DNA of 64,000 bases from Eubacteriaceae bacterium (GCA_910574895.1 CAJTDQ010000003.1:186001-250000), one strand, 5' to 3'; positions 1 to 10,201 are shown, numbered from the stretch's first letter. Notes: generated by a model from the letters alone, not told the origin. Translations and numbers: made by a program.

Positions 1-333
1 CGGTTTTATGGTGATGTTTATAATAATTTAGGTGTGGCATATGCCAGACTGTTTGAATATGAACAGGCAGCGGCAGCCTTTCGGTGTGCGTACCGGTTAA
101 ATAAGGCGAACGAATCGCTGGAGTCAGTTATAATGTGTGATTTGCTGACAGATAATAACAAAAGATTAAGAATCGACCAGGATAAATACGGAGTGACAGA
201 TACGATTATTAATCGCTTGCGGGCAGAAATTATCAAGTTAAAGGTGGAGATTCAGTCTGATTGGGATGAGGAAAAAGAGTCTGATTATATCAGAAAGTGT
301 CAGAAGGAATATATTGTTGAGATTAATAGTTAA
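1..333 (+). CDS. TPR-repeat protein, C-terminal part (5' end outside window)
   Basis: An open frame enters from the left edge and stops at TAA 331-333, leaving 110 residues. The start of the visible part (LGVAYARLFEYEQAAAAF) has the spacing of a tetratricopeptide repeat helix pair (G-Y/A-x-F/Y-A). It is followed by a charged Lys/Glu-rich helical tail with no recognisable catalytic motif. TPR proteins are usually protein-protein scaffolds; no partner can be named here. The first in-frame start-like codon (GTG at 34) lies inside the repeat, so the true start must be upstream of the window. It ends 120 nt before the RHS gene and need not be functionally linked to it. Confidence 0.7.
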   Translation, partial: RFYGDVYNNLGVAYARLFEYEQAAAAFRCAYRLNKANESLESVIMCDLLTDNNKRLRIDQDKYGVTDTIINRLRAEIIKLKVEIQSDWDEEKESDYIRKCQKEYIVEINS

Positions 334-453
334 AAAATAGCATATTTGTGCGTTTGTTAGTAAAATAACAACATTCTTCATAATAATCATAAAAAGAGAT
401 AAAACAGTGATACAATCTTTTGGAATAAAAATACAAAAGAGGAGTATCAAGGA

Positions 454-3400
454 ATGAAGAAATATTTTTATCAGAAAACAAAACAAATTTTTTCAGTATT
501 ATTAGCGCTGGCAATTATTGCCAGCAATTTTAATGTTCAAGTGAATGCAAGGCAGGAACAAACAAATGTAGAAACAAAAAACATAAATACTGATAATGAA
601 GGAAAAGCTGAACCAGTAGCAATTAAAGAATTGAAAAACGAACGGACAGTAGACAGCAATACATATTTGTTGAACAATGGAATGAAAAAGACTGTATATT
701 ATTCAGATAACATCCGTTATGAAGAAGATGGAAAAGTAAAAGCATATAATCCTGAACTTGTAAAAATGGATGAATCAGATAAAGAAGAAGCAGGAAAGTC
801 AAAAGTTATTTCAGACAGTAACACAGAAGCGTATAAGTATGTAAATGAAGCAGGAGATACAAAGCAGTATCTTCCAAAAACAATGAAAGAAGAAACCCCA
901 GTATTATTAACAAATAATAAATACAGGGTATCTTTTGCACCGGTATCAGACGAAAAGATTCAGAAAGATACTATGTTTGAAAATAAAACAAGAGCAGTAG
1001 AGATAGAAAATCAGGAAGTAACCAATATAGTTACGGAGAAAAAAGAAGAGAAAAAAGTAAAAGCGAATTATGAGTATGCAAATAAAGATGTCTCATTATC
1101 ATATCAGTCATTAGAGCATGGACTCAAAGAAGACATAATACTAGAGAGTGTGCCAGATACAAACACTTTTTCTTTTGTGATGTCTGTAGAAAATATGATG
1201 GCAAGACTGGATGATGTTGGTGGTGGAATTACATTTATTGATGAAGACAAAGACAATATTATCGGTGGAATACCGGCACCTGTAATGCATGATGCAGGTG
1301 ATAAGGGATATAGTGAGGATGCATACTATGAGTTGGAACAATTGGAAAGTAAAAAGAAAAATGTAAATAAATATATTTTAAAAATTGTAGTAGATGAAAA
1401 CTATCTTAGAAGTAGTGAAAGAGTATATCCGGTAACAATTGATCCTTCTGTCACATGGAATGGAACTGGTGATTTGCCGGATGTATATGTGTTAAAGTCA
1501 AGTGGTGGAACAAATTATTTTTCCAGTGGAGTAAAGACTTTCTCTGTAGGAAAAGGAAGTCAGGGGCTTTTTAGAAGTTATATCCGTGCAATGGAATTAA
1601 CGAATAGAGTAACCAATAAATATGTTGAGAGTGCAAAATTAACTATTTATGAAAATGGGGCAAATACAAAAGGTGCAAAGATACAGATCAGACCGGCATT
1701 GGCTGATTTTAAGTGTAAGACTGTAACATGGAATAACCAGCCGGGTGGAACGAGTGCTGTGCTTGCTTCCTTTACAGCCAGTGGAACATCCGGAGCAAAG
1801 AAAGTAATTGATTTAACATCATGGGCAAGAAACGTTGCTAAGGGTTCAGGCGATGGAAATAAAAATTATGGTCTGTTATTCCGGCTCGAAAATGAAAGTG
1901 CATCATCTTATGTCAAATTTTATGGAGCCAGAAGTACAGATACAGCCAAAGTTCCGAAATTGGCAGTGACTTATTATGATGGACCAACGACTGCTTCTTC
2001 TGTAAGCGGAGTCAGCAGTGCAGATGCGGGAAGGACATACCTTCGTGCAGGAGAAAGTCTGAAAGTAAACTGGGCAGGAATATCTTCACAGGCTTTAAGT
2101 TATGTGCAGTATCGAATTGAAAATGCATCAGGTACAGATGTTGTATATTATTCGGATAGTACAAAACTTGGTACAACAGCTTCAGGAACAAAGACAATAA
2201 GTGTCGCTTCTCTGGCTGAAGGACAATATAAGATTTATGTGCGAGGAGTGGATAAAGGTGGAATCAAAGGAACAGGAAAGGCTGCGACTTTTTATATTGA
2301 TAAGACTGCACCGGAGATAATGAGTCTGTCTTTAGACCCGGGATATGGAAACGGACAGTATAGTGAAATGGAACCGGAAATCACATGGAATGTTAAGGAG
2401 ACTTATCTGTCATGCGTTCAGGTTAGTATAAATAATGGAGCTTATAGAACTATTGGAACACAGAATAATGATTCTGGAGATATCACAGGACTTGAATCAG
2501 GGAAGGTGAACCTGATTCATGTAAGGGCTGTTGATAAGGCGGGAAATATCAGCTCTTATAGTGGATACCAGTATGCATATGACTGTGATGCACCGGTAAT
2601 TAAAATGTCAGTTAATCCTGATACAGATGAGAATAAGTATGATGGTTCTTCTGAAAAGCCTGTATTAAATTATGAAATCAGCGACAGTACCTTGAAAAGT
2701 TATAGTCTGTTTGTAAATGATGAAGAACAGAAACTTACTGAAAGTAAGGGCAGTGTGAAACTGGAAAGTGTAGAAGAGGGAGAGAACAGTATTGTAATTT
2801 CTGCTGTTGACAGGGCAGAAAATGAATCAGAAGAGGAGATTATATATTATAGGGATGTTACGAAGCCGGAGAGGGGAACTGTAAAAGTTACGCCGAAAAC
2901 GGGATTTTTGAATAGCAGTAATAAAATACCTACAATTAAGTGGAATGGAATAGATGATGATAATTTAGCAGAAGTGCAGGTTAAGATTGATGATGGAGAG
3001 TATAGAACTTTAGGATTAACAGCCGATGGAGAAGCTATGCTTCAGAGTGGTGATTTTACAAAAGAGGGTAAGTATAGAATTACTGTTAGAGGAGTTGATA
3101 AGGCAGGAAATACATCAGATGAAGTTACGTATAATTATTATTATGAAACAGTGGATTATGAACTTGACGATTATACTCCTGTTGATGTGTATGCTACAGA
3201 GCAGATTGGTGGAAACACTATTCTTAGATTTTCAACAAAAAATGGAAAGTTTAGAGATGATGTTAATTATCAGGTATATAGGTCAACTACACCAAATGTT
3301 GTTATAGGTGAAAAAACTTTTATAAAATCTTATGAATCAAAAGGTTCTATTAAAGTATCTGGAAATGAAGGGACGACATATTACTATAAACTTAGAACTG

Positions 3401-6400
3401 TGAAAAAAACAAATAATGGGGTACAGTATAGTGATTATTCAGAGGAAATTAGTTCAACAACAATGAAATCCGATATTGTTGAATATAGAACAGGGCAGAA
3501 TAGTATGTATCAGTATTCATCTGTAAAAACACCAAATGGAGTTGGAACTATAGAATTATCTAGAGGAAATTTTTCATATAGTCAGGGAGATATTTCTCTT
3601 CCGGCACCACAGCTTCCGGTAAATATTACTCGTGTTTATAATTCCAAAAATGAATGTAAATCATCTATGGGATATGGATGGAGACAATCTTATGATATGT
3701 ATGTATCTGAAAAAGATAATGTGGCGTATTTTATAGATGGAACAGAGGCTGTTTATACATTTACAAAGTCAGAGAATAAGTATACTTGTAATGAAACACC
3801 AGATATGTCATTAGAAATAGAAGATGATGTTTTAAATAGATCTATTACAAAAATAACAATAGACCAATCAGGAAAAGAGATTAAGAAATCAAAAGATTTA
3901 GAAATAGATACATATTATAAAGTGACTACAAAGAATGGCGAGACCTATAGATTTGATGAATGTGGACGGCTTTTGTTAATTGAAGATGCAAATGAAACTT
4001 TTGTATTTATATCATATAATACAAAAGATGGAAGCATTAAAACAGTAGAAACAAGTAAGGGACAGGAGGCTGAGTATTTATATAATGAGAAAGGTTTTAT
4101 TAGCAGAATAGTAGCTGCATCAGGGACTAAGTCAGAATATAGTTATAGTTATGAATATGAAAATGAATACTTGGTTAAAGCAATATTTAATGGTAAACAT
4201 GGTAAAAAAATAGAATATAAATATTCGTATAAAGATGGAAAACTTGATATCATTACTGATGCTGAAGGAAACCAATATAAAATAGAGTTTGAAGATTGTT
4301 CTATTAGTAGATTTGTATATCCAAACGGTGAGTTTGAGAAATATAGTTTTACGGAAAATCAAATTATCACAAGACCGAAAACAAAAGTTAATAAGTTCAA
4401 TAATAATGGCATTAAATTAAATGAAGAAGAATTTTATTTTACATTATCCGGACTACTCACTGAAAAAACAGATGCAGCTGGAAATAAATCATCATATTCA
4501 TATGACAAAAATAATAAAACGCTTCTTACGGATATGGTTGATAGTCAGACATATTATGCTTTAGAAGGAAATACTGTGGTACAAAAAGCAGTAACAACTA
4601 AGGAAAGTAACAAATATGATACTTATGGAAATGTAATACAAAGTACTGATGTAGATGGTTCTATTACAGAATATACATATGACTATAATAATAAAGTATC
4701 AGATGTGGTAAAAAATCAGCCAGTTACTATGAAGACAACAGATGCCAATGGTGTAGTGACAGCAAATGAAGCATATGAGTATGATAATTTTGGAAATGTT
4801 GTAAAGGAAATCGATTATATAACAAATGTAATAACTTTGTATTCTTATGGAGATGATGGAGAAGTAACAACTAGTCAGGAACTGTTAGGAAAAGATGTAA
4901 ACTCTCAGAATTTTGAAGAGACAGCATTAATGGTTTCTGATGAAAATACTACATATACATCTGATGGAGATGAATTGACAGAAGAGCTGGAAGAAGGAAC
5001 AGTAGAAGAAAACTCGGCCTATTTCTATGACGAAATAGGAAATGTAACACTAGAGGTTACAAGTTCGACAGATATCGGTGAAGAATTACTGCAAAAGCTT
5101 TCAAAAAAAGATATAAAAGTTGATGAAATCAAGGAACTCATAATAGGTACAGATATAGTGGTTATGTTGTATGAATATGATGATTTTCTCAGAATTGTTA
5201 AAACGATAGAAATATCAAAAAAAGGTATAACAGAAACAGAAAATAAATATAACAATAACGGAAGCATTTTAGAAGAAAAAGATGAAAAAGGCAGAGTTAC
5301 AAAGTATAATTATGATTCTATGAACCGTGCTGTAAAAACAGAACTCATTGTTGAAGGTGAGTCAAAAGTGTCAAATATCACGTATTCTTATGGCAGTTTA
5401 AGCAGAAACAATGGGCTGTCACTTGAAGTCATGAATAATGCTAGTATTGTGACAACCACAAACAAAAAAGGTGAAATAGTAGGAAAAACATATACTGATT
5501 CGTTGGGCAGGACAGTAAGAGAAATGAGTAATGGTCTATATACAGACTACACCTATGATAAAAGTGGAAAAGTTTATACAACTTATGCAGGTGGAACAGA
5601 TGAGTCAAATTCGGATTTAGCAGTAAAGGGTAAACTGTCTGTTTCGACATATGATGAGATGGGGAATTTAACAGCAACGATTGTAAATCCTGAGATTGAT
5701 GGTTCATCATTTAAGGTAGGGGATGATTCTATTGTTACAAAGAATGAATATGACAAATCAGGAAATCTGAAATCAACAACAGATGCAAATGGCAATATTA
5801 CATATTATGAGTATGATGAGCAGGGAAGGATTCTCAAAGTTACAACAGATGGAAGTGTAAAAGGTACTTATAGTTATGATAACCTTAAGAAAGATGCAGA
5901 TGGATCGTATGAGTCAGTTGTAGAAACTGTGACTTATGCAAATGGAGCTGTTGCAAAAACAACGACAAATGGTTCCGGTCAGACAATGTCTGTAAAAGAT
6001 GAAACGAATGATGGAAGTATTGAAACCACATATGAGTATGATAAAAGCGGTCAGCTTACATGTGAAACTTATTCGGATGGTTCTTGTGTAAGGTATGAAT
6101 ATGATATAGATGGAAACCAGATTAAGAAATCGATGTATAATTCATTAAACAACAAAAATGTTAATAGTCAAACAGATTATACTTATGATTCGGAGGGAAA
6201 TATACTAAAATCTATTGACTCAAAATCAGGAACTCCATATAGATACACTTACTATGAGTATGATTCATATGGAAGAAACATATCTATAGCAGAGGTAAAC
6301 GCAAGCAGCGAACCTGATGTAAATACAATCAATGCTTCAAAACTAAAATATGTATATAATGTGGATGATAATATTGAAAAAATATACTATCCAAACAATA

Positions 6401-8337
6401 AGTCAGATAAACTTAAAGGCATTCAGTTTGTCTACAATAAAGATAAATGGATAACAGAGATTGACGGACTCTTTTCAAATGATGAAACAACCGTAATCCG
6501 CCAGTACGTTTATCATAATGACGGTAAGATAAAGACAATTAAAGATTATGAGAATTTCTTAAATAAGGGTTCAGACTATATTGAGAGAGATTATACTTAT
6601 GATGTGTTTGACAGAGTAACAACGATGAAGTATTGTAATAGTACGGATGTCAATACCATTCTTGAGCAGTATGATTATCAGTATGATAAAAATTCAAATA
6701 TTACATATGAGCATGAAGTATTTAATTATGCAAATAATGTAAAAGATGAAGAGATTCGTTATACATATAACAGTCTTAATCAGCTTACAAAGTCTGAAAA
6801 AACAGACAATCTTACATATAAAACAACGACATCATCTTACAAGTATGACAGTGTAGGGAATAGAACCTATGAAGGTGTTTCAGAGTTTTATACAGTGGAT
6901 CAGACAAAATCAGAGGTAACCGGTAATTACACATACAGCAGTTATAATTCACTTAATCAATTGAAATCTGCGACAAGAATCGAATCAGAAGATGGGAAAA
7001 ATGCAAAAACATACAGTTATTCCTATCGATATGATAAAAAGGGAAATCAAGTAGAGGCAATTGATGGTAAGGCGGGAACTACAACATCTTATGAATATGA
7101 TGTTGAGAATCAATTAATCCACGTGAGAATTGATAAAAATGGCACAAAAGTATCAGAAGAGTATAATGAATATAATGGTGCAGGTCAGCGTATCAAGAAG
7201 AATGATATTATAGTAACTGACAGTGGAAAAGAAGAAACGGAGACAATCTGTTATTATTATGAAGGTAGTTTACTTCTTTATACAACAGATGAAAATGGTG
7301 TTAAGACAAGTCAGAACATTATTGGAAATCAGAATAATGCATTTGCAACGATTCGATATGATGGTAATAAGCAGAGGGAACATTTCTATTCCAAGGATGT
7401 ACAGGGGAGTGTTACAAATCTGGTAGATAACACAGGAATTTGTTCAAAATCATATAACTATACAGATTTTGGTGAGACAGAAGAGAGAGTTGCATCTGAG
7501 GTTGATAATGAAATTTGCTATACAGGTGGAGTGTATAATGAGTTAACAGGACTGTATTATTTAAATGCCAGGTATTATGACTCAGGTAATGGAAATTTCT
7601 TAAGTCAGGATACGTATAGAGGTACAGAAGGTAATGTAGATAGTTGGAATCTGTATGCTTATTGTGCAGGGAATCCAGTGAACTATGTAGATCCGAGTGG
7701 ACATGCCTCTAGCCCTATAAACAGTGGACAGTATTATCCAGCCCAGGCATGGGATACATTACGACAATTTGAAACATATAAAATCAAACCAAGTCAGTTG
7801 AAAAAGTTGGGGTGGGCAAAATCTGCTAGAAAAGTTTTAGTAGTTAAGAAATTAAATAAATCATTAAAAAAGTATAACATGAACTATAGATTAATAATTT
7901 GTCATTTTATTAGTCAGTGTATGCAAGAATCGCAGAAGGGAAAATATCCATCAGAGGCAGGATGGACACCAAAAAGTTATCAAAAGAAATATTGTTCGAA
8001 GTATGATTATAGGAATGATTTGGGAAATCATAGGAAAGGAGATGGATATAAGTATAGAGGGGTAGGATATATCCAGGTTACAGGTAAATATAATCAAAGC
8101 AAATTTGCTGATTCAGTGAAGGATCAAAAGATAAAAACAAAAGGAGCTTCATATATATTAAAGAAAAAAGAATATTTGTGGAGTATATCTACTTATTGGT
8201 GGGATATGAAGCGGATGAATGAAAAAATAAATAGTTCTACTAGTGTAGAAGACGTAACATATCTTGTAAATGGAGGGCAATATGGATTGGATAATAGGAA
8301 GAAATACTTTAAAAAGTGTCAAAAGGTTTTTAAGTAA
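454..8337 (+). CDS. Secreted RHS/YD-repeat polymorphic toxin with GH19-like C-terminal domain
   Basis: 2627 residues. Residues 1-33 are a Sec signal peptide ending VNA. Residues 40-330 form a leader region also present in the genes at 29291 and 56386, ending in the motif YPVTIDPSVTW. Residues about 335-510 are a DNRLRE-type (CBM96-like) domain with the motif VTWNNQPGG. Residues 510-1000 contain Ig/fibronectin-like modules. About 1035-1120 is a DUF6531-like entry (SYSQGDISLPAPQLPVNITR), then YD/RHS repeats to about 2340, then an RHS core (LTGLYYLNARYYDSGNGNFL ... NPVNYVDPSGH). After DPSGH the variable C-terminus (about 2430-2627) resembles GH19 chitinase/endolysin: QES with E2492 aligns with the usual HES catalytic Glu, GDGYKYRGVGYIQVTGKYN starts at 2529, and YLVNGGQYGLDNRKKYF starts at 2603. 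Architecture is like Bacillus WapA. Inferred role: contact-dependent delivery of a peptidoglycan- or chitin-cleaving domain. RBS GAGGAG lies upstream of the ATG. Confidence 0.88.
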   Translation: MKKYFYQKTKQIFSVLLALAIIASNFNVQVNARQEQTNVETKNINTDNEGKAEPVAIKELKNERTVDSNTYLLNNGMKKTVYYSDNIRYEEDGKVKAYNPELVKMDESDKEEAGKSKVISDSNTEAYKYVNEAGDTKQYLPKTMKEETPVLLTNNKYRVSFAPVSDEKIQKDTMFENKTRAVEIENQEVTNIVTEKKEEKKVKANYEYANKDVSLSYQSLEHGLKEDIILESVPDTNTFSFVMSVENMMARLDDVGGGITFIDEDKDNIIGGIPAPVMHDAGDKGYSEDAYYELEQLESKKKNVNKYILKIVVDENYLRSSERVYPVTIDPSVTWNGTGDLPDVYVLKSSGGTNYFSSGVKTFSVGKGSQGLFRSYIRAMELTNRVTNKYVESAKLTIYENGANTKGAKIQIRPALADFKCKTVTWNNQPGGTSAVLASFTASGTSGAKKVIDLTSWARNVAKGSGDGNKNYGLLFRLENESASSYVKFYGARSTDTAKVPKLAVTYYDGPTTASSVSGVSSADAGRTYLRAGESLKVNWAGISSQALSYVQYRIENASGTDVVYYSDSTKLGTTASGTKTISVASLAEGQYKIYVRGVDKGGIKGTGKAATFYIDKTAPEIMSLSLDPGYGNGQYSEMEPEITWNVKETYLSCVQVSINNGAYRTIGTQNNDSGDITGLESGKVNLIHVRAVDKAGNISSYSGYQYAYDCDAPVIKMSVNPDTDENKYDGSSEKPVLNYEISDSTLKSYSLFVNDEEQKLTESKGSVKLESVEEGENSIVISAVDRAENESEEEIIYYRDVTKPERGTVKVTPKTGFLNSSNKIPTIKWNGIDDDNLAEVQVKIDDGEYRTLGLTADGEAMLQSGDFTKEGKYRITVRGVDKAGNTSDEVTYNYYYETVDYELDDYTPVDVYATEQIGGNTILRFSTKNGKFRDDVNYQVYRSTTPNVVIGEKTFIKSYESKGSIKVSGNEGTTYYYKLRTVKKTNNGVQYSDYSEEISSTTMKSDIVEYRTGQNSMYQYSSVKTPNGVGTIELSRGNFSYSQGDISLPAPQLPVNITRVYNSKNECKSSMGYGWRQSYDMYVSEKDNVAYFIDGTEAVYTFTKSENKYTCNETPDMSLEIEDDVLNRSITKITIDQSGKEIKKSKDLEIDTYYKVTTKNGETYRFDECGRLLLIEDANETFVFISYNTKDGSIKTVETSKGQEAEYLYNEKGFISRIVAASGTKSEYSYSYEYENEYLVKAIFNGKHGKKIEYKYSYKDGKLDIITDAEGNQYKIEFEDCSISRFVYPNGEFEKYSFTENQIITRPKTKVNKFNNNGIKLNEEEFYFTLSGLLTEKTDAAGNKSSYSYDKNNKTLLTDMVDSQTYYALEGNTVVQKAVTTKESNKYDTYGNVIQSTDVDGSITEYTYDYNNKVSDVVKNQPVTMKTTDANGVVTANEAYEYDNFGNVVKEIDYITNVITLYSYGDDGEVTTSQELLGKDVNSQNFEETALMVSDENTTYTSDGDELTEELEEGTVEENSAYFYDEIGNVTLEVTSSTDIGEELLQKLSKKDIKVDEIKELIIGTDIVVMLYEYDDFLRIVKTIEISKKGITETENKYNNNGSILEEKDEKGRVTKYNYDSMNRAVKTELIVEGESKVSNITYSYGSLSRNNGLSLEVMNNASIVTTTNKKGEIVGKTYTDSLGRTVREMSNGLYTDYTYDKSGKVYTTYAGGTDESNSDLAVKGKLSVSTYDEMGNLTATIVNPEIDGSSFKVGDDSIVTKNEYDKSGNLKSTTDANGNITYYEYDEQGRILKVTTDGSVKGTYSYDNLKKDADGSYESVVETVTYANGAVAKTTTNGSGQTMSVKDETNDGSIETTYEYDKSGQLTCETYSDGSCVRYEYDIDGNQIKKSMYNSLNNKNVNSQTDYTYDSEGNILKSIDSKSGTPYRYTYYEYDSYGRNISIAEVNASSEPDVNTINASKLKYVYNVDDNIEKIYYPNNKSDKLKGIQFVYNKDKWITEIDGLFSNDETTVIRQYVYHNDGKIKTIKDYENFLNKGSDYIERDYTYDVFDRVTTMKYCNSTDVNTILEQYDYQYDKNSNITYEHEVFNYANNVKDEEIRYTYNSLNQLTKSEKTDNLTYKTTTSSYKYDSVGNRTYEGVSEFYTVDQTKSEVTGNYTYSSYNSLNQLKSATRIESEDGKNAKTYSYSYRYDKKGNQVEAIDGKAGTTTSYEYDVENQLIHVRIDKNGTKVSEEYNEYNGAGQRIKKNDIIVTDSGKEETETICYYYEGSLLLYTTDENGVKTSQNIIGNQNNAFATIRYDGNKQREHFYSKDVQGSVTNLVDNTGICSKSYNYTDFGETEERVASEVDNEICYTGGVYNELTGLYYLNARYYDSGNGNFLSQDTYRGTEGNVDSWNLYAYCAGNPVNYVDPSGHASSPINSGQYYPAQAWDTLRQFETYKIKPSQLKKLGWAKSARKVLVVKKLNKSLKKYNMNYRLIICHFISQCMQESQKGKYPSEAGWTPKSYQKKYCSKYDYRNDLGNHRKGDGYKYRGVGYIQVTGKYNQSKFADSVKDQKIKTKGASYILKKKEYLWSISTYWWDMKRMNEKINSSTSVEDVTYLVNGGQYGLDNRKKYFKKCQKVFK

Positions 8338-8386
8338 TTTTAATATGAGTTTGTGTGTTATCTAAAAAATAAAGAAAGGTGTATTT

Positions 8387-9043
8387 ATGAAAAAGAAAAA
8401 ATATATTATATTAATCTTAATTGTATTAATTATTTGTATAAGTGTGGAAATAGTTCATCTGAGTATCAATGGAGAAAGTAGTTTGGAAGTTGAAGATAAT
8501 AACTATCTTGTAGAAAAAGAAACTGTCATGATTGACAAATTTTCTTTGGAAATGCCCCAAATTGTTTACTCAAAGAACAAGAATAAACAGCAAAAGCTTA
8601 ATGGAATATTGGTTAATGCTGTCAAAGGACAATTAGATAGATTATCATCCGGTGGTAAATTTCATACATTTGAGTACTCCATTGAAACGAAAACGGATAC
8701 AAAGTTTAGCATTTTGTTTACATATGACTACTATAATGGAGAAGCAGCACACCCATGTATATCGGCATTTGCAGTAAATCTAGATTTGGAAGCGGAGAAA
8801 ATAATAAGTTTAGATGCGTACAAAGAAAGAATAAAATTGTTTGAACAGAAGGCTTTTTCACATGTCACAAAAAGAAAAACATCTTTAAAAAATGATGGTG
8901 GTGTATTAGAAAATAAGAGTATTGATGAATTATTAGATGATATGGATAATAGTAGTTTTTATTTTATAGGCAATAAAATAGGTATAATTTTTGAGGTTCC
9001 ATATGCATGTGGTGGTTATAGTATCTATGAGGAAAAAGAGTAG
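8387..9043 (+). CDS. Membrane-anchored PdaC/RsiV-like (DUF4163/DUF3298) protein, candidate immunity protein
   Basis: 218 residues. Residues 5-25 are a single hydrophobic anchor after a Lys-rich start, so the rest should face outwards. The ectodomain follows the DUF4163/DUF3298 pattern: a paired-strand start (KFSLEMPQIVY), TYDYYNGEAAHP (compare the usual YxYxGGAHG), AVNLDLEAEKIISLDAY, and GIIFEVPYACGGYSIYE near the end. Proteins of this type include PdaC and RsiV; RsiV of Bacillus subtilis is known to bind lysozyme. The gene lies 49 nt after a toxin whose C-terminus looks like a muramidase fold, behind its own RBS (AAAGAAAGG). I infer that it protects the producer by binding the GH19-like domain. 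It could instead be a house-keeping envelope protein. Confidence 0.65.
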   Translation: MKKKKYIILILIVLIICISVEIVHLSINGESSLEVEDNNYLVEKETVMIDKFSLEMPQIVYSKNKNKQQKLNGILVNAVKGQLDRLSSGGKFHTFEYSIETKTDTKFSILFTYDYYNGEAAHPCISAFAVNLDLEAEKIISLDAYKERIKLFEQKAFSHVTKRKTSLKNDGGVLENKSIDELLDDMDNSSFYFIGNKIGIIFEVPYACGGYSIYEEKE

Positions 9044-9169
9044 ATGGTAAGAAATATTTACAAGAACTCAGCGAAAGAGAAATGAATTTTATGGATATAC
9101 TCACCTTTTTATATAAAATGGATATTATTGGATTTATGAAGGTGATAGTTTTTTTGGGGGAGTAATTTT

Positions 9170-9319
9170 ATGTCTCTTTGCCATAAAGATTTCAAAAAAA
9201 TATTATCTTTCATAATTTGTACATATACTGCAATAATTTTTGGGAGCATAATCAAGTTTATACAAATGAATGGAAAAAGAGGAAAAAATGAAGAAGAAAA
9301 AAATTCTTATATTAATTGA
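9170..9319 (+). CDS. Possible small membrane protein (49 aa)
   Basis: ATG at 9170 is preceded by a strong GGGGGAG ribosome binding site with a 7-nt spacer. The 49-residue product has one hydrophobic span (ILSFIICTYTAIIFGSI) and a charged tail (NGKRGKNEEEKN). Its 3' end overlaps the next gene by 32 nt in another frame. No family is recognised. It may be a genuine small membrane peptide or a remnant of a decayed immunity gene; the RBS is the main support. Confidence 0.35.
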   Translation: MSLCHKDFKKILSFIICTYTAIIFGSIIKFIQMNGKRGKNEEEKNSYIN

Positions 9320-9779
9320 CATAATTTTATATATTATTTTTTCAATATTATATTCATCAAAAGGGTTTGCATTAATGCTTGCGGAAAAAACGGCAAGAGC
9401 ACATGTGGTGTATAATAAATATGGGAAAAGTTATAGTTATTTAAATTTTAAACCGATTAGTATAATTCTATATAGAGTTGGTGCATTAGGATTAATTTTA
9501 ACAGGCATAATCTTTATTGTATTGGTAACTCGTATTACATATGCAGAAATAAAAAAACTAAAAACTGACAGTAATAATGATATATGTAAACATGAATCTA
9601 AAAAAGGTGTTAATGCCATTAGCAAAATTGTGTTTAAAACTAATATAATTAAAAAATATGGAATGATAATATTAATAGCTATAATATATGCATTCATTCT
9701 TTATTCCGTTCCTTTAATTATAGAAGATAGTCTTTTTACAGAAGTTGGAACAGAAGGCGTGAGTTTTGAATTGTTTTAG
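9288..9779 (+). CDS. Hypothetical membrane protein
   Basis: 163 residues from ATG 9288, chosen over ATG 9270 because AGAGG sits just upstream of 9288 with a 5-nt spacer. Predicted membrane spans lie at about residues 5-22, 60-80 and 130-150, with a charged cytoplasmic-type loop between the second and third. No domain is recognised. It closes the cassette that follows the first RHS gene and ends before the valS promoter. Position suggests an accessory or additional immunity gene, but nothing in the sequence proves this. Confidence 0.6.
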   Translation: MKKKKILILIDIILYIIFSILYSSKGFALMLAEKTARAHVVYNKYGKSYSYLNFKPISIILYRVGALGLILTGIIFIVLVTRITYAEIKKLKTDSNNDICKHESKKGVNAISKIVFKTNIIKKYGMIILIAIIYAFILYSVPLIIEDSLFTEVGTEGVSFELF

Positions 9780-9835
9780 TCTAATATTTTTGAAGGCGGT
9801 ATTTAGTCTGACATATGCAAGAATATAATCCACGG

Positions 9836-9864
9836 TTGACAAAAACCTATAAACTCTTTATTAT
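9836..9864 (+). promoter_or_regulatory. valS sigma-A promoter
   Basis: TTGACA at 9836-9841 and TATTAT at 9859-9864 with a 17-nt spacer, immediately upstream of the T-box leader. Confidence 0.75.
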
Positions 9865-9871
9865 ATTTTTA

Positions 9872-10135
9872 TATGCAAAATGCCGTGAAGAAAAGGAGTA
9901 ATAAATAACCTTCTATAGAGAGAAAGGGATGGTGGAAGCCTTTCGGAGAAGTGTTTATGAAGGTAGTTTCTGAGCAGTTATGGTGAGAAAGAACAGTGAT
10001 GTTCATTAGCTATGACCGGTTCGTCCCCGTTAAAAGATATGATGAGAGATAAACAAAGGTGGTACCGCGATGATTCGCCCTTTGATGTGCTACCAATACA
10101 TAAGAAAAGAGCAGCACAGCTGCTCTTTTTCTTAC
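9872..10135 (+). promoter_or_regulatory. T-box leader (tRNA-Val sensing) of valS
   Basis: The leader has an AGAGAG / GGTGGAA-type Stem I region at about 9915-9940. The near-canonical T-box AAAGGTGGTACCGCG is at 10055-10069, and a strong intrinsic terminator follows. TGGT in the T-box would pair with an ACCA tRNA end. A GTA triplet at 9963-9965 in the 3' side of Stem I is a plausible valine specifier, assigned by eye. Uncharged tRNA-Val is expected to stabilise the antiterminator and allow valS transcription. Confidence 0.92.
10105..10132 (+). terminator. T-box-controlled terminator
   Basis: AAAAGAGCAGC, loop ACA, GCTGCTCTTTTTC: an 11-bp stem with a U-run, placed 35 nt after the T-box sequence and before valS. 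Confidence 0.9.
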
Positions 10136-10201
10136 ATACGAGGAAATTAATATGTTTTAAATACAGATTTCCCACAAAAAACAATAGGAGCGAGAGAAAA
10201 G

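Noticed and set aside
454-8337. Repeated YD units as a DNA-level tandem repeat
   Set aside because: The repetition is at protein level with diverged codons; no long identical DNA repeats were seen by eye.
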